A stretch of DNA of 64,000 nt, taken from NCBI GenBank assembly GCA_947497475.1, contig CANMGS010000003.1, forward strand, positions 62,001-126,000, in the 5' to 3' direction. This document shows positions 1-8,951 of the stretch, piece after piece. The first letter of the stretch is position 1. The number at the start of each line of letters is the position of its first letter. Below the pieces are notes generated by a model. That model worked only from the letters and a program-made list of their open reading frames with translations, did no database searches and was not told the DNA's origin. The translations under genes were made by a program, and so were the position numbers. The stretch comes from an uncultured Amylibacter sp. (lineage in GTDB: Bacteria > Pseudomonadota > Alphaproteobacteria > Rhodobacterales > Rhodobacteraceae).

Positions 1-74
1 TGTTTGGGCAAAGCTATACGAACTATTGCAATACTGTGCGCCGTTGGGTTTAATCCTACAAAAAGGGTGACATC

Positions 75-431
75 ATGAAATTACATCGAGGGTCATGCCA
101 TTGTGGCGCCGTTCGTTTCGAAATGCATTCTGACGACATCCTAAAAGATATTTATCGCTGTAACTGTAGCCTATGCCAAAAAAAAGGCATTGTGATGAAG
201 GCCGAACATAAGTTTCACTTCAGACTGACCGCAGGGGCGGATAATTTACTTTGCTACCAGTGGAACAAAAACATAGCAGAACATTATTTTTGCAAAACCT
301 GTGGCGTCTACACTCATCACAAACGCCGCCGCGACCCAAATCAAATTTGTATCAACGTCGCTTGCTTGGATGATATTGATCTCCCAGCAGACAAAGACAT
401 CGCACTCGCGAATGGTGCAGAACATAGTTAG
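75..431 (+). CDS. GFA family (glutathione-dependent formaldehyde-activating-like) protein
   Basis: The 118-residue protein has the zinc-binding cysteine pattern of the GFA/Mss4-like fold: Cys8-x-Cys10 followed by GAVRFE, then Cys29, Cys31 and Cys34 in RCNCSLCQKKG, and Cys73-x-x-Cys76 in FCKTCGVYTHH. The length matches the family (110-140 residues). Family members bind zinc through these cysteines; a few have been linked to S-hydroxymethylglutathione formation, but most have no proven substrate, so the enzymatic name should be read as a family label. The ATG is preceded by an AAAAAGGGTGA purine stretch. Its 3' end overlaps the predicted start of the next gene by 20 bases, which suggests co-transcription. 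Confidence 0.88.
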   Translation: MKLHRGSCHCGAVRFEMHSDDILKDIYRCNCSLCQKKGIVMKAEHKFHFRLTAGADNLLCYQWNKNIAEHYFCKTCGVYTHHKRRRDPNQICINVACLDDIDLPADKDIALANGAEHS

Positions 432-1110
432 AGTACATATTTTGAATATTTTCCGCGCTATAAGACGGCTTATAAGCCTATCCATTGTAGTTTTCATTAC
501 AACATTTGCATTTGTAGTAACCTTTGCCGCCGTACAGCCCTTTTTCGAGCCTGCAAAATTCACCCCAGCCAATCGTATCGTTGTACTCGGTGCTGGAATG
601 GACCCAGATGGAACATTACATTTATCCAGCACAGTTCGTGTCGAAAAAGGTGTTGAGATATATAAATCTGGTATTGCCCCTAAAATACATTTTTCAGGCG
701 GTGTCGGGAAGCCAGATGGCGTTTCAGCTGGCGAACAAATGGCAAAATACGCAATAGAATTGGGGGTACCAGCCCAAGCAATCAGCTATGAAGTTATGTC
801 ACAATCCACCTTACAAAACGCTCTATTCTCTGCGCCTTACTTAGCTGAAGATAAGCGCATTATCTTAGTAACCGAAGGATTTCATTTGGCACGATCATGG
901 GCCAGCATGAAATTATTTGGCAGTTATGATATAGCATTAGCCCATTCTACACCGTTTCGCCGAACCAACCCAAACGCAAAACATTCGGGACTATCAATGT
1001 GCATACGCGAAGCCCTTGCAATCTGGTTCAATGCGGGGCGTTACTTGGTCTGGAAAGCCGCACCAATTTTTGGAACAGATGAAACTATGCGGAATAATCT
1101 ACTACACTAG
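412..1110 (+). CDS. YdcF/DUF218 family envelope protein
   Basis: The 232-residue protein has one N-terminal membrane segment (about residues 20-42) followed by a DUF218 domain. Its features are RIVVLGAGMDPDG, the STVRVEKGVEIYKSG helix, HFSGG, GVPAQAISYEVMSQSTLQNA, and RIILVTEGFHLARSW near the end. DUF218 proteins (YdcF, SanA, ElyC) are bound to the inner membrane and act in envelope processes; their biochemistry is poorly defined. I chose the ATG at 412, which overlaps the preceding gene by 20 bases and leaves a short basic stretch before the membrane helix. An upstream in-frame start at 301 would lie deep inside the GFA gene and add residues unlike the family. Confidence 0.82.
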   Translation: MVQNIVRVHILNIFRAIRRLISLSIVVFITTFAFVVTFAAVQPFFEPAKFTPANRIVVLGAGMDPDGTLHLSSTVRVEKGVEIYKSGIAPKIHFSGGVGKPDGVSAGEQMAKYAIELGVPAQAISYEVMSQSTLQNALFSAPYLAEDKRIILVTEGFHLARSWASMKLFGSYDIALAHSTPFRRTNPNAKHSGLSMCIREALAIWFNAGRYLVWKAAPIFGTDETMRNNLLH

Positions 1111-1120
1111 GGAATATATT

Positions 1121-1417
1121 ATGACAGATGCTACGCCACAGAAAATCAGATTAACGGGGTATATGGATGCGCCTCTTGATAAATTAGATGCGGTAAATGC
1201 AGCTGTTGTAGATCACATTGCCCTTACACGCGCCGAAGGCGGCTGTATTTCGTTTGAAGTCACACCATGCCCTGATGTTAAGGGCCGATTTTTAGTGTCT
1301 GAACTCTTTGAAAGCCGCGCCGCTTTTGACCATCATCAAACACGTGCCAGTCAATCTGAATGGGCAGAGATCACCAAAGGCATGCCGCGAACTTATGAAA
1401 TTACCGAAGTTGCTTAA
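1121..1417 (+). CDS. Antibiotic-biosynthesis-monooxygenase (ABM) domain protein
   Basis: A 98-residue single-domain protein of the dimeric ferredoxin-like ABM/YgiN type. It shows a hydrophobic first strand (IRLTGYMDA), the helix KLDAVNAAVVDHIALTRAEGGCISFEV, and the typical strand-helix section FLVSELFESRAAFDHHQ. Small ABM proteins act as quinol or heme monooxygenases or remain uncharacterised; no residue here settles the substrate. The ATG at 1121 follows GGAATATATT and begins 10 bases after the preceding stop, so the GFA, YdcF and ABM genes probably form one operon. It converges with the next gene, one base apart. Confidence 0.8.
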   Translation: MTDATPQKIRLTGYMDAPLDKLDAVNAAVVDHIALTRAEGGCISFEVTPCPDVKGRFLVSELFESRAAFDHHQTRASQSEWAEITKGMPRTYEITEVA

Positions 1418-1418
1418 A

Positions 1419-2030
1419 TCACCGTGCAGCCCGCACAATTAGATCTGCTGACATCTCACCAACTGAACACGTCTGAAATTGACCCGTCTTTTGGCCTTTG
1501 GAAAACCATTCAGCACGCGCATTCAGCCCAATAGAAACTTTTGGCCCGATGCGAAGTGGTTCACGGCCCCAATGGCTGCCTGTAAAAGGTTCGCTTTTAT
1601 AGAGCCGCTTTAGATCCGCGTGCGGCAACCCAGCGCGTGCGAATAACACACCTGCAATGCATTCCACTTGTCGCGTCACCATCCCACGTAATTCTGTTTC
1701 TCGGTCACGTTGTTCTGTAATTTTACGCAAAGCAATATCCGCAACGCCGTATTTCACTTGCACAGCATGCCCCATGACATGTGCTAATTCATAAGCGCTA
1801 CGCACATCTGATCCCGATTTTTTGCGTATGAAAACAATATTTTGACTGGTGCAATAGGCAATTCCCTTATTCACACCATTCCCAAAGCCGCACAGCCCAG
1901 TCAGATCATCCACAAACTGCACAGGCGGTGTTCTGGGAAAAACCTGATGTACAATGCGGTCAATATCTTCAACACCATCCGCCATCGCAGCCATTGGTAA
2001 CATCACAAAAAACAATATATATTTCTTCAT
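1419..2030 (-). CDS. Secreted zinc-metallopeptidase-like protein with a broken HExxH motif
   Basis: A 203-residue protein with an N-terminal signal peptide (MKKYILFFVMLPMAAMADG, cleavage near Ala-Asp17-18). The centre resembles the neutral zinc metallopeptidase family of YpfJ: AYELAHVMGHAVQ, about 35 residues later followed by RQVECIAGVLFARAG, which aligns with the family's QADCxAGV helix. In active members the first motif is HExxH; here residues 84-88 are HVMGH, so the catalytic Glu is Val (codon GTC) although both zinc-ligand histidines remain. I expect a periplasmic protein that may bind metal but is unlikely to be a conventional protease. Cys47, Cys60, Cys124 and a C-terminal Cys could form disulfides. 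It is transcribed alone. Confidence 0.6.
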   Translation of the reverse strand: MKKYILFFVMLPMAAMADGVEDIDRIVHQVFPRTPPVQFVDDLTGLCGFGNGVNKGIAYCTSQNIVFIRKKSGSDVRSAYELAHVMGHAVQVKYGVADIALRKITEQRDRETELRGMVTRQVECIAGVLFARAGLPHADLKRLYKSEPFTGSHWGREPLRIGPKVSIGLNARAEWFSKGQKTGQFQTCSVGEMSADLIVRAAR

Positions 2031-2105
2031 ATAGAAAACCTACAACACCCAGCGCGTCACTGGAACCTGCTTGACAGAATTGTGTACAACGGCCACCACT
2101 CGCAT

Positions 2106-2984
2106 ATGACTACTCAACCCCAACCTCTTCGCGCTGCCTTTTGGATGATCGGCGCTATTGTTTCATTCTCATCGATGGCCATCGCAGGACGCGAAATAAA
2201 CCTGCAACTCGATACCTTTGAAATCATGATGTATCGTTCGTTAATTGGGTTTGTCATTCTTACCGTTATTGTCTCATTAATGGGCAAAACACATGAGATT
2301 AAGCGCAGCCAAATGGATTTACATATCATTCGCAATATTGGCCATTTCGCGGGTCAAAACCTTTGGTTTTATGCTTTAACATTAATACCTTTAGCCCATT
2401 TATTCGCCTTTGAGTTTTCTGTTCCAATTTGGGTGACTTTAGCAGCCCCGTTTTTATTAGCAGAGCGCCTATCGTCTATACGCATTCTATCCATTCTTAT
2501 TGGTTTCATTGGTATTCTAATCGTCACACGCCCTTGGTCCGCAGGCATATCACCTGGTATTATCGCAGCGGCTTTATGTGCAATTGGTTTTGCCGTTGCT
2601 ATAATTTTTACAAAGAAGCTGACACAGACCCAAACAATCACCAGCATTTTGTTCTGGATGACCGTCATTCAACTGGTCTTTGGTATTGTATGCGCGGGAT
2701 ATGATGGTGATATAGCTCTACCAACGCCCGAAAACATTCCTTGGATCACTGTAATAGGCATTGCAGGCCTTGTTGCTCATTTATGCCTTACAACAGCTTT
2801 GAAGCTCGCCCCCGCAACATTTGTGATGCCCATAGACTTCACCCGCCTACCCATCATCGCAATCATAGGCATGCTCTTTTACAATGAGCCACTTGATCTG
2901 TTGGTCATTTTAGGCGCTCTTATTATCTTTAGCGCCAATTATTTGAACATATGGTCCGAAACCCGCAAGAAACAGATTGCTTAA
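2106..2984 (+). CDS. EamA/DMT superfamily transporter
   Basis: A 292-residue integral membrane protein with ten predicted hydrophobic helices arranged as two EamA repeats. It begins with a WMIGAIVSFSSMAIAGREI helix and ends with VILGALIIFSANYLNI; the second repeat begins near IIAAALCAIGFAVAIIFTKK. EamA proteins export metabolites, often amino acids or purines, but the substrate cannot be read from the sequence. I use the ATG at 2106; a GTG at 2082 would add eight residues. Neither start has a clear ribosome-binding site. The gene is the first of two adjacent DMT paralogues in the same direction. Confidence 0.85.
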   Translation: MTTQPQPLRAAFWMIGAIVSFSSMAIAGREINLQLDTFEIMMYRSLIGFVILTVIVSLMGKTHEIKRSQMDLHIIRNIGHFAGQNLWFYALTLIPLAHLFAFEFSVPIWVTLAAPFLLAERLSSIRILSILIGFIGILIVTRPWSAGISPGIIAAALCAIGFAVAIIFTKKLTQTQTITSILFWMTVIQLVFGIVCAGYDGDIALPTPENIPWITVIGIAGLVAHLCLTTALKLAPATFVMPIDFTRLPIIAIIGMLFYNEPLDLLVILGALIIFSANYLNIWSETRKKQIA

Positions 2985-3070
2985 TTTCGTGAACTATCAC
3001 ACCACGCTATGACAAGGCTCACATATAGCCATTTGTATTAACACCGCTTTTACCGCAACAAGGATCCATT

Positions 3071-3967
3071 ATGGCCCCTCAACAGTCTCTATCGCTTGCC
3101 GCATGGATCACCCTATTATCACTGGCTATGATTTGGGGCGTTAGTTTTCTGTGCTTTGCATTAGGACTGCGTGAACTGAATGTTTATACACTTGTTGCTC
3201 ACCGCGTTTTCTGGGGCGGCTTGATTTTATGGGGCGTTGTCTTTGCATTGCGTATCCCGACACCTAAGAATTTGAAAACATGGGTCTCCTTATTGGTTAT
3301 GGGCATACTCAATAACGCTATCCCTTTTTCCTTAATCGCTTGGGGGCAAACACATGTCGAAAGCGGTCTTGCGTCTATTATCAATGGCAGCACCGCTCTC
3401 TTTGCAATATTAATCGCAGCAATGGTATTTCAAGATGAACGTCTCACAAAAAACAAACTAACAGGCCTCATCATTGCATGCATCGGTGTTTGTATCACCA
3501 TAGGCATAGAGGCCCTTAAAAATTTCGACATCAGGTCTCTTGCCCAAATCGCATTACTCGGCGCAGGCCTATCTTATGGCTGCGCCTCTGCATGGGCACG
3601 TAAAACATTGCAAGGATTGCATCCTATTATGTCATCAACGGGGATGCTGACAGGCGCATCCCTCATTATGGTGCCTCTAGCTCTATATATAGACGGCACA
3701 CCAAGCTTTGATTTATTGCCCATCACATTTGCAGCAATGGCGTTTTTAGCAATCGCAGCAACATCGCTTGCCTACCTCCTCTATTATCATGCTTTAAATC
3801 TTGCAGGCAGCGGCAATGTCAGCCTAGTAACCTTATTAGTTCCCCCCTTTGCAGTCTTCTGGGGCGCAATCGTGCTAAACGAAAGCTTACCTTCTTCTGC
3901 CTATATAGGCTTTGCAGTCATCGCACTTGGCATGTTGATCATAGATGGACGCGTATTTAAGCGTTAA
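3071..3967 (+). CDS. EamA/DMT superfamily transporter
   Basis: A 298-residue ten-helix protein with two EamA repeats. It has the family-typical WITLLSLAMIWGVSFLCFAL opening, PFSLIAWGQTHVESGLASI at the end of the first repeat, and PFAVFWGAIVLNESLP near the C-terminus. It is more like the DMT gene at 49426 than like its immediate neighbour at 2106, judging from the shared NAIPF...WGQ...SG signature. This subgroup is usually annotated as a drug/metabolite exporter of unknown substrate. The ATG is preceded by AAGGATCC at a suitable distance. Confidence 0.87.
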   Translation: MAPQQSLSLAAWITLLSLAMIWGVSFLCFALGLRELNVYTLVAHRVFWGGLILWGVVFALRIPTPKNLKTWVSLLVMGILNNAIPFSLIAWGQTHVESGLASIINGSTALFAILIAAMVFQDERLTKNKLTGLIIACIGVCITIGIEALKNFDIRSLAQIALLGAGLSYGCASAWARKTLQGLHPIMSSTGMLTGASLIMVPLALYIDGTPSFDLLPITFAAMAFLAIAATSLAYLLYYHALNLAGSGNVSLVTLLVPPFAVFWGAIVLNESLPSSAYIGFAVIALGMLIIDGRVFKR

Positions 3968-4028
3968 AGAATTGAACTCTGCGTCCTTTTTTGCTTTACG
4001 ATAGCCAGAAAGCACGAACGGGGATCTC

Positions 4029-4886
4029 ATGTTATACAATTCTGCACAAGAATGGCGCGAAGCCAAAAGCAAAAAGGTTATGCTTTTTGGCATGTCTGGC
4101 TTGGGGAAAACCCACATCAGTGAGATTTTACGCAGCAATGGTGATTGGTTCCACTACAGTGTCGATTACCGTATCGGCTCGCGTTACATGGGCGAACACA
4201 TCGCCGATAATTTTAAAATGGAAGCCATGCGCAACCCGTTTTTGGCAGAGCTTCTGCGCTCTGATGCCATCTATATCGCATCTAACCTGCGTTTCTCTGA
4301 TTTATCCCCTTTATCTACTTACATCGGCAAACCCGGCAATCCAGAAAAAGGCGGCATTCCTTTTGAAGAATATGTGCGTCGCCAACGTCTGCACCGCGAT
4401 GCCGAAATCAATTCGATGAAAGACACTGTTCATTTCATCCAGCGTGCCAAAGCGCTTTATGGATATGACAATTTCATCTGTGATACATCCGGCTCTGTGG
4501 TCGAGGTTGTGGATGCATCCGATGACAATGATCCAGTTATGTCAGCGATTTGCGATCATGTTTTGCCCGTATGGATTGAAGGCAATGACAATCACATCGA
4601 CATCCTGACAGAGCGTTTTAACAAAGCACCAAAGCCAATATATTATCCAGAGGATTTCCTCATAGAATGCTGGAACACCTATATGGATGAAAAATCTGTA
4701 ACAGCTGACAAAGTTGATCCAGATGATTTCATTCGATGGGGCTACAATAAATTACTGTCTGACCGTCTACCACGCTATAAAGCCATAGCGGAAAAATGGG
4801 GTATAACAGTCCAAGCTGACGATATTTATAACGTAAAAACGTCACAAGATTTCGATAATGTGATCGAAGCAGCCCTTGAGGCTTAA
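4029..4886 (+). CDS. P-loop NTPase (ATPase-like) of unknown function, adjacent to metA
   Basis: A 285-residue protein with an unmistakable Walker A motif, [11 protein letters not shown], at residues 21-31 after a hydrophobic strand (KKVMLFG). The rest does not match a named kinase family in my memory. Recognisable stretches are [18 protein letters not shown] after the P-loop, and [14 protein letters not shown], which may be a Walker-B-like strand ending in Asp-Thr. It lies 44 bases upstream of metA on the same strand, so it may be co-transcribed with methionine synthesis. Function is unknown. A kinase-like role on a small molecule is possible but is only an inference from size and P-loop position. 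Confidence 0.75.
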   Translation: MLYNSAQEWREAKSKKVMLFGMSGLGKTHISEILRSNGDWFHYSVDYRIGSRYMGEHIADNFKMEAMRNPFLAELLRSDAIYIASNLRFSDLSPLSTYIGKPGNPEKGGIPFEEYVRRQRLHRDAEINSMKDTVHFIQRAKALYGYDNFICDTSGSVVEVVDASDDNDPVMSAICDHVLPVWIEGNDNHIDILTERFNKAPKPIYYPEDFLIECWNTYMDEKSVTADKVDPDDFIRWGYNKLLSDRLPRYKAIAEKWGITVQADDIYNVKTSQDFDNVIEAALEA

Positions 4887-4930
4887 CCCATTTCAACCTA
4901 GCTCTAACCTTCCAAGGTGAAAGAAGACCA

Positions 4931-5851
4931 ATGCCAATTAGAATACCAAGCAAACTGCCAGCCCATGACGTCCTTAAATCCGAGGGTGTTATGGTCATGT
5001 CAAAAGGCGACGCGAAAAAGCAAGATATTCGCCCGCTTAAAATCGGTTTGCTTAATCTAATGCCGCAGAAAATTCAGACGGAAACGCAGTTTGCCCGATT
5101 GATCGGTGCAACACCTTTGCAAATTGATCTGACATTGATCCGTATGACGGAACATACATCGAAAACCACGTCCGCAGACCACATGGAAGCGTTTTATAAA
5201 TCATTCCAAGAGGTCAAAAATGAAAAATTCGATGGTTTGATCATAACAGGTGCCCCTATTGAACATCTGCCATACACAGATGTGACCTATTGGGATGAGT
5301 TGAAAGAGGTAATGGATTGGACGCAAACAAACGTTCATTCCACTTTCGGTGTTTGTTGGGGTGGCATGGCGATGATCTATCATTTCCATAATGTTGATAA
5401 ATACGACTTGGATGCCAAAGCCTTTGGATGCTTTGATCATAGTGTTCAAGATGCCTCATCTCCATACCTACGCGGTTTCTCTGATGGATTGGTTATGCCT
5501 GTCAGCCGCTGGACAGAGATCAAAGAAACAGAGATTAACGCAGCTGAAGACTTGAACATATTGATTTCAAGTGATGAATCTGGTCCGTGTTTGGTCGAAG
5601 ATCCAAAACATCGTGCGCTCTATATCTTCAACCACTTTGAATATGACAGTGGTACCTTAAAACAAGAATACGACCGTGATGTTTCAAATGGCACGCCAAT
5701 TAACGTGCCTTGTAACTATTACCCGAATGATGACCCATCACAAACGCCGCTCAACCGCTGGCGCAGCCATGCACATCTATTGTACGGCAACTGGATTAAT
5801 GAAATCTATCAAACAACATCTTTCGATATGTCTAAGATCGGTGTCGAGTAA
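4931..5851 (+). CDS. metA: Homoserine O-acyltransferase, MetA family (acetyl-CoA use predicted)
   Basis: A 306-residue MetA-family enzyme that activates homoserine by O-acylation in methionine synthesis. Visible landmarks are [11 protein letters not shown] at the start, [18 protein letters not shown], the nucleophile Cys142 in FGVCWGGMA, and the pair His235 and Glu237 in YIFNHFEYD, all at the positions expected for the family. Residue 111 is Glu in [10 protein letters not shown]. In characterised members Glu111 goes with acetyl-CoA and Gly111 with succinyl-CoA, so this is more likely an O-acetyltransferase than the usual succinyltransferase label. I see no SAM-II-like riboswitch in the 44 bases upstream or before the P-loop gene. 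Confidence 0.95.
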   Translation: MPIRIPSKLPAHDVLKSEGVMVMSKGDAKKQDIRPLKIGLLNLMPQKIQTETQFARLIGATPLQIDLTLIRMTEHTSKTTSADHMEAFYKSFQEVKNEKFDGLIITGAPIEHLPYTDVTYWDELKEVMDWTQTNVHSTFGVCWGGMAMIYHFHNVDKYDLDAKAFGCFDHSVQDASSPYLRGFSDGLVMPVSRWTEIKETEINAAEDLNILISSDESGPCLVEDPKHRALYIFNHFEYDSGTLKQEYDRDVSNGTPINVPCNYYPNDDPSQTPLNRWRSHAHLLYGNWINEIYQTTSFDMSKIGVE

Positions 5852-5866
5852 TCAAAGAGACTGAAT

Positions 5867-6829
5867 ATGAAAGTATTATATAAAATAATATTATGTGCAG
5901 CTATTATTGCTGGACTTATATTTGCTTTCATATTGTACCGCGCATCTGGCAATGAAGCCCAAACAAACGCAAGATACGCACCTCAAGGTCAGTTGCTAGA
6001 TATAGAAGGTACTCAAGTTCACGCATTGGTTATGGGGCAAGGCCCTGATTTGGTGCTCATCCACGGTGCAAGTGGCAACGCCAGAGATATGACATTTGCG
6101 TTGGCACCGCGTCTTGCAGAACAATACCGCGTCATTGTCTTTGATCGCCCCGGACAAGGATTTACAAATGAAGTGCACCCCAAACGTGGTGATACGATCA
6201 TTGAACAAGCAGCTTTGCTTTCAAAGGCTGCATCAGCATTGGGTGCCGACAAACCAATCGTAATGGGGCACAGTTATGGTGGATCGGTTGCGCTGGCATG
6301 GGCGGTTACGCAGCCTGATCATATCAGTGCCGTTATCCCTGTATCTGCCCCCTCAACACCCTATGAACCAAAACCAACTGGGTTTCGGAAAAGAACAACA
6401 ACATGGTGGGGGAAATTATTTGTTGTTCCAACAATGACAGCATTTGTACCACAAGATCTTGTTGAGAGTACTCTTTCAAGCATCTTTCACCCCCAAATCA
6501 TGCCAGACGGATATGCAGAACACGTAGGCGTTAACCTTGCCTTACGCAGAAAATCTTTACATGCAAATTCTCGACAAACAAACAAGCTGGGATATGAATT
6601 AGATGTAATTCACAAGGATTACGGAACAATATCAGTTCCAACAGAAATCGTTCATGGAACAGATGACCAAACTGTTAACTTTGACCTGCATGCAAAAAAC
6701 CTTGTCACAGAAATTCCAGATGCGGTTTTGACAAATCTTACTGGTGTCGGCCACATGCCCCATCAAGTTTCAACAGACGATTTGATTGCTGCAATTGATC
6801 GCGCTGCAAATCGTGCGGGTTTGCGATAG
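5867..6829 (+). CDS. Membrane-anchored alpha/beta hydrolase (first of a tandem pair)
   Basis: A 320-residue alpha/beta-fold hydrolase with an N-terminal membrane anchor (about residues 4-24). Motifs are LVLIHGASGNARDM (oxyanion region), VIVFDRPGQGFT, the nucleophile elbow GHSYGGS, the acid in VHGTDDQTV, and the histidine in GVGHMPHQ. The catalytic triad Ser-Asp-His therefore appears complete. The substrate cannot be told; the family includes esterases, epoxide hydrolases and C-C hydrolases. It begins 15 bases after metA and is followed 11 bases later by a paralogue with the same layout. Confidence 0.85.
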   Translation: MKVLYKIILCAAIIAGLIFAFILYRASGNEAQTNARYAPQGQLLDIEGTQVHALVMGQGPDLVLIHGASGNARDMTFALAPRLAEQYRVIVFDRPGQGFTNEVHPKRGDTIIEQAALLSKAASALGADKPIVMGHSYGGSVALAWAVTQPDHISAVIPVSAPSTPYEPKPTGFRKRTTTWWGKLFVVPTMTAFVPQDLVESTLSSIFHPQIMPDGYAEHVGVNLALRRKSLHANSRQTNKLGYELDVIHKDYGTISVPTEIVHGTDDQTVNFDLHAKNLVTEIPDAVLTNLTGVGHMPHQVSTDDLIAAIDRAANRAGLR

Positions 6830-6840
6830 GTCGCTATAAA

Positions 6841-7791
6841 GTGAGTAAAACATCTATGATATCAGGAATAATTGGCGTTACATGTCTTTGTTTTATACTG
6901 CTGACTGGAATTAAAGCCCAAAAATTCACTACCCGCGCAGAAACGAATACACCCCCAATCGGTGAATTCATTGATATTGACGGCACCAAAATTCATTACG
7001 TAAAACAAGGCTCTGGCCCTGTTCTTATTCTCTTTCATGGCGCTGGCGGAAACTTAAAAGATTATACCTATAATCTCTTACCTCGGTTGGCGCAAAACCA
7101 TACCGTAATCGCCTTTGACCGCCCGGGGCATGGGTACACAGATACATTTTCAAACTCTGCGGCAACGCTGGAAGCTCAATCACAGTTGTTTTTCAAAGCA
7201 GCAGAAAAACTGGGCATAAAAGACGCGTATCTGGTTGGCTATTCTTATGGAGGCGCCTTATCGCTTAATATGGCACTTACATACCCTGAGTTTGTAAAAG
7301 GCTTGGTTCTTGTGTCTTCTGTAGCAATGCCATGGCCAGGTGAAATAGACTTGAATTACCGCCTTATGTCTAAACCCGTATTTGGCCCAGCTTTAATGTC
7401 TTTAGGTACAGCTTTCCTAGGTGATGATTACTTCAGATCAAGTTACAAAGGTATTTTTACACCACATCCAGAACCAGATGGATTTATGGATCATGTTGGT
7501 GTGAATATGACAGTTCGTGTAAAATCATTTGTAGAAAACTCTAAACAATTAAATACCTTACGGCCACAAATTGTGGAGCAATCACAAAATTACTCCTCCT
7601 TAAAAATGCCAATTGAATTGATCCACGGACAAGATGATACATCCGTTCCAATTTCCATTCACGCAGAAGAGTTTATCAAAGTCGTTCCACATTCAAATCT
7701 GGTACGTATTCCTGATATCAAACACGCACTCATGCAACTGCGTCCTGACAGTGTTATCGAGGCGATAAAACGCGTTACAACATCTCGGTAG
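6841..7791 (+). CDS. Membrane-anchored alpha/beta hydrolase (second of a tandem pair)
   Basis: A 316-residue paralogue of the preceding hydrolase. It has an N-terminal hydrophobic anchor, LILFHGAGGNLKDY, VIAFDRPGHGYTD, nucleophile elbow GYSYGGA, acid in IHGQDDTSV and a histidine in DIKHALMQL. Both proteins share the lead-in EFIDIDGTKIH / QLLDIEGTQVH, consistent with a local duplication. I give the GTG at 6841 as start because it precedes the anchor directly; an ATG at 6856 would give MISGIIG and is the alternative. Secreted or periplasm-facing action is an inference from the anchor. Confidence 0.83.
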   Translation: MSKTSMISGIIGVTCLCFILLTGIKAQKFTTRAETNTPPIGEFIDIDGTKIHYVKQGSGPVLILFHGAGGNLKDYTYNLLPRLAQNHTVIAFDRPGHGYTDTFSNSAATLEAQSQLFFKAAEKLGIKDAYLVGYSYGGALSLNMALTYPEFVKGLVLVSSVAMPWPGEIDLNYRLMSKPVFGPALMSLGTAFLGDDYFRSSYKGIFTPHPEPDGFMDHVGVNMTVRVKSFVENSKQLNTLRPQIVEQSQNYSSLKMPIELIHGQDDTSVPISIHAEEFIKVVPHSNLVRIPDIKHALMQLRPDSVIEAIKRVTTSR

Positions 7792-7842
7792 TTGCTAAAC
7801 TATTTCCTTCGCACCATATTGATCACAATCAAGGAGACAGTC

Positions 7843-8724
7843 ATGGGCAAAATAAAATATCCAAAACCATTCGACGGTGCAATTTCAAAGTTCTTCAAAA
7901 ACGATGCTCCCAAAGATATCCGCAATGCGATTGAAACAGCTGACAAAAACGCAATCCTTGATCCAACCTATCCATACAAAGAACGCAAAGATCGTAAGGA
8001 ATATGAAGAGCTTCTAGAAGATTTACAGATCGAGCTGGTCAAAATGCAAAGCTGGGCCAATGAAACTGGTGCCAGAATTGCTGTTGTATTTGAAGGGCGA
8101 GATGCAGCTGGCAAAGGCGGCACAATCAAACGTTTCCGCGAAAACATGAACCCACGCTCTGCACGTGTGGTTGCTTTGTCAAAACCTTCAGAAACCGAAC
8201 GCGGTCAATGGTATTTCCAACGCTACGTACAGCATATGCCAACACAGGGTGAGATCGTATTCTTTGACCGCTCATGGTACAATCGCGGTGTTGTAGAACA
8301 TGTCTTTGGTTTTTGCGATGCAGATCAACGCAAACGTTTTTTCAACCAAGTGAATGATTTCGAAAAAATGCTGGCTGATGACGGAATTATAGTCATTAAG
8401 CTTTGGCTGAATGTAGGACGGGCAGAACAGTTACGCCGCTTCTTGGACCGAGAAAACGATCGCCTGAAACAATGGAAACTCTCGGGGATCGATGTAAAAG
8501 GTTTGTATAAGTGGGATGAATATACGAACGCCATATATGAAACTATGTCTAAGTCCCACTCAACACACGCTCCTTGGCATGTTATCAGAACGGACGATAA
8601 AAGACGTGCACGAATAGCAGCTATTCGAACGGTTCTATCTAAAGTGGCTTACGATAAAAAGGATGGGGATGTGGCTTGCCCTGCAGACGGTAAAATATGT
8701 GGCAATCCAAAAATTCTGAAATAG
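7843..8724 (+). CDS. ppk2: Polyphosphate kinase 2 (PPK2), class I type
   Basis: A 293-residue single-domain PPK2, which uses polyphosphate to phosphorylate nucleoside diphosphates (or runs in reverse). Evidence: Walker A at residues 85-93 (GRDAAGKGG) after VVFE, Walker B as [10 protein letters not shown], and the lid-type section [16 protein letters not shown] between them, followed by VEHVFGFC. The C-terminal half carries [14 protein letters not shown] and [16 protein letters not shown], typical of the family. The ATG at 7843 is preceded by AAGGAGA at the right distance and beats an upstream in-frame TTG at 7792, which would only add a leader of unrelated sequence. Nucleotide preference (GDP or ADP) is not decided by what I can see. 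Confidence 0.93.
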   Translation: MGKIKYPKPFDGAISKFFKNDAPKDIRNAIETADKNAILDPTYPYKERKDRKEYEELLEDLQIELVKMQSWANETGARIAVVFEGRDAAGKGGTIKRFRENMNPRSARVVALSKPSETERGQWYFQRYVQHMPTQGEIVFFDRSWYNRGVVEHVFGFCDADQRKRFFNQVNDFEKMLADDGIIVIKLWLNVGRAEQLRRFLDRENDRLKQWKLSGIDVKGLYKWDEYTNAIYETMSKSHSTHAPWHVIRTDDKRRARIAAIRTVLSKVAYDKKDGDVACPADGKICGNPKILK

Positions 8725-8732
8725 ACTTTTAA

Positions 8733-8951
8733 TCAGTCGGTTTCATGAAGAGCTACAGGATCTTGTAACGTATTATCAATTGATACGACAGCATCGGTTA
8801 TACCAACATCTACAGCAAAACCTGCAAAAATAGCTATAGCAACAGCACCAGCAGACAAGACAACAAAGTCCACTGAAACAACACCATCTTGAGACTGCAT
8901 AAACTTTTTTACTTGGTCAGTATTATATTTGTTAAATATAAAACGTATCAT
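8733..8951 (-). CDS. Flp-type pilin-like small protein
   Basis: A 72-residue protein with a basic N-terminal leader, then SQDGVVSVDFVVLSAGAVAI and a further hydrophobic run. This is the pattern of short Flp/Tad-like pilins in Rhodobacteraceae, where an acidic residue precedes a roughly 20-residue hydrophobic helix. Two ATGs lie close together (8957 and 8951). The GGAG at 8959-8962 is one base from the first and seven from the second, so I place the start at 8951. No tad/cpa assembly genes lie nearby, so it is an orphan pilin-like gene. The TTTA-N7-TTAA stretch upstream on its strand is only three quarters of a CtrA site and I do not claim it. Confidence 0.62.
   Translation of the reverse strand: MIRFIFNKYNTDQVKKFMQSQDGVVSVDFVVLSAGAVAIAIFAGFAVDVGITDAVVSIDNTLQDPVALHETD

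Noticed and set aside
246-632. A minus-strand frame across the GFA and YdcF genes
   Set aside because: It overlaps two recognisable plus-strand genes and has no motif of its own.
3968-4930. Search for a SAM-II or similar riboswitch ahead of metA or its upstream gene
   Set aside because: Neither the 44-base nor the 61-base spacer has the conserved pseudoknot elements or the room for them.
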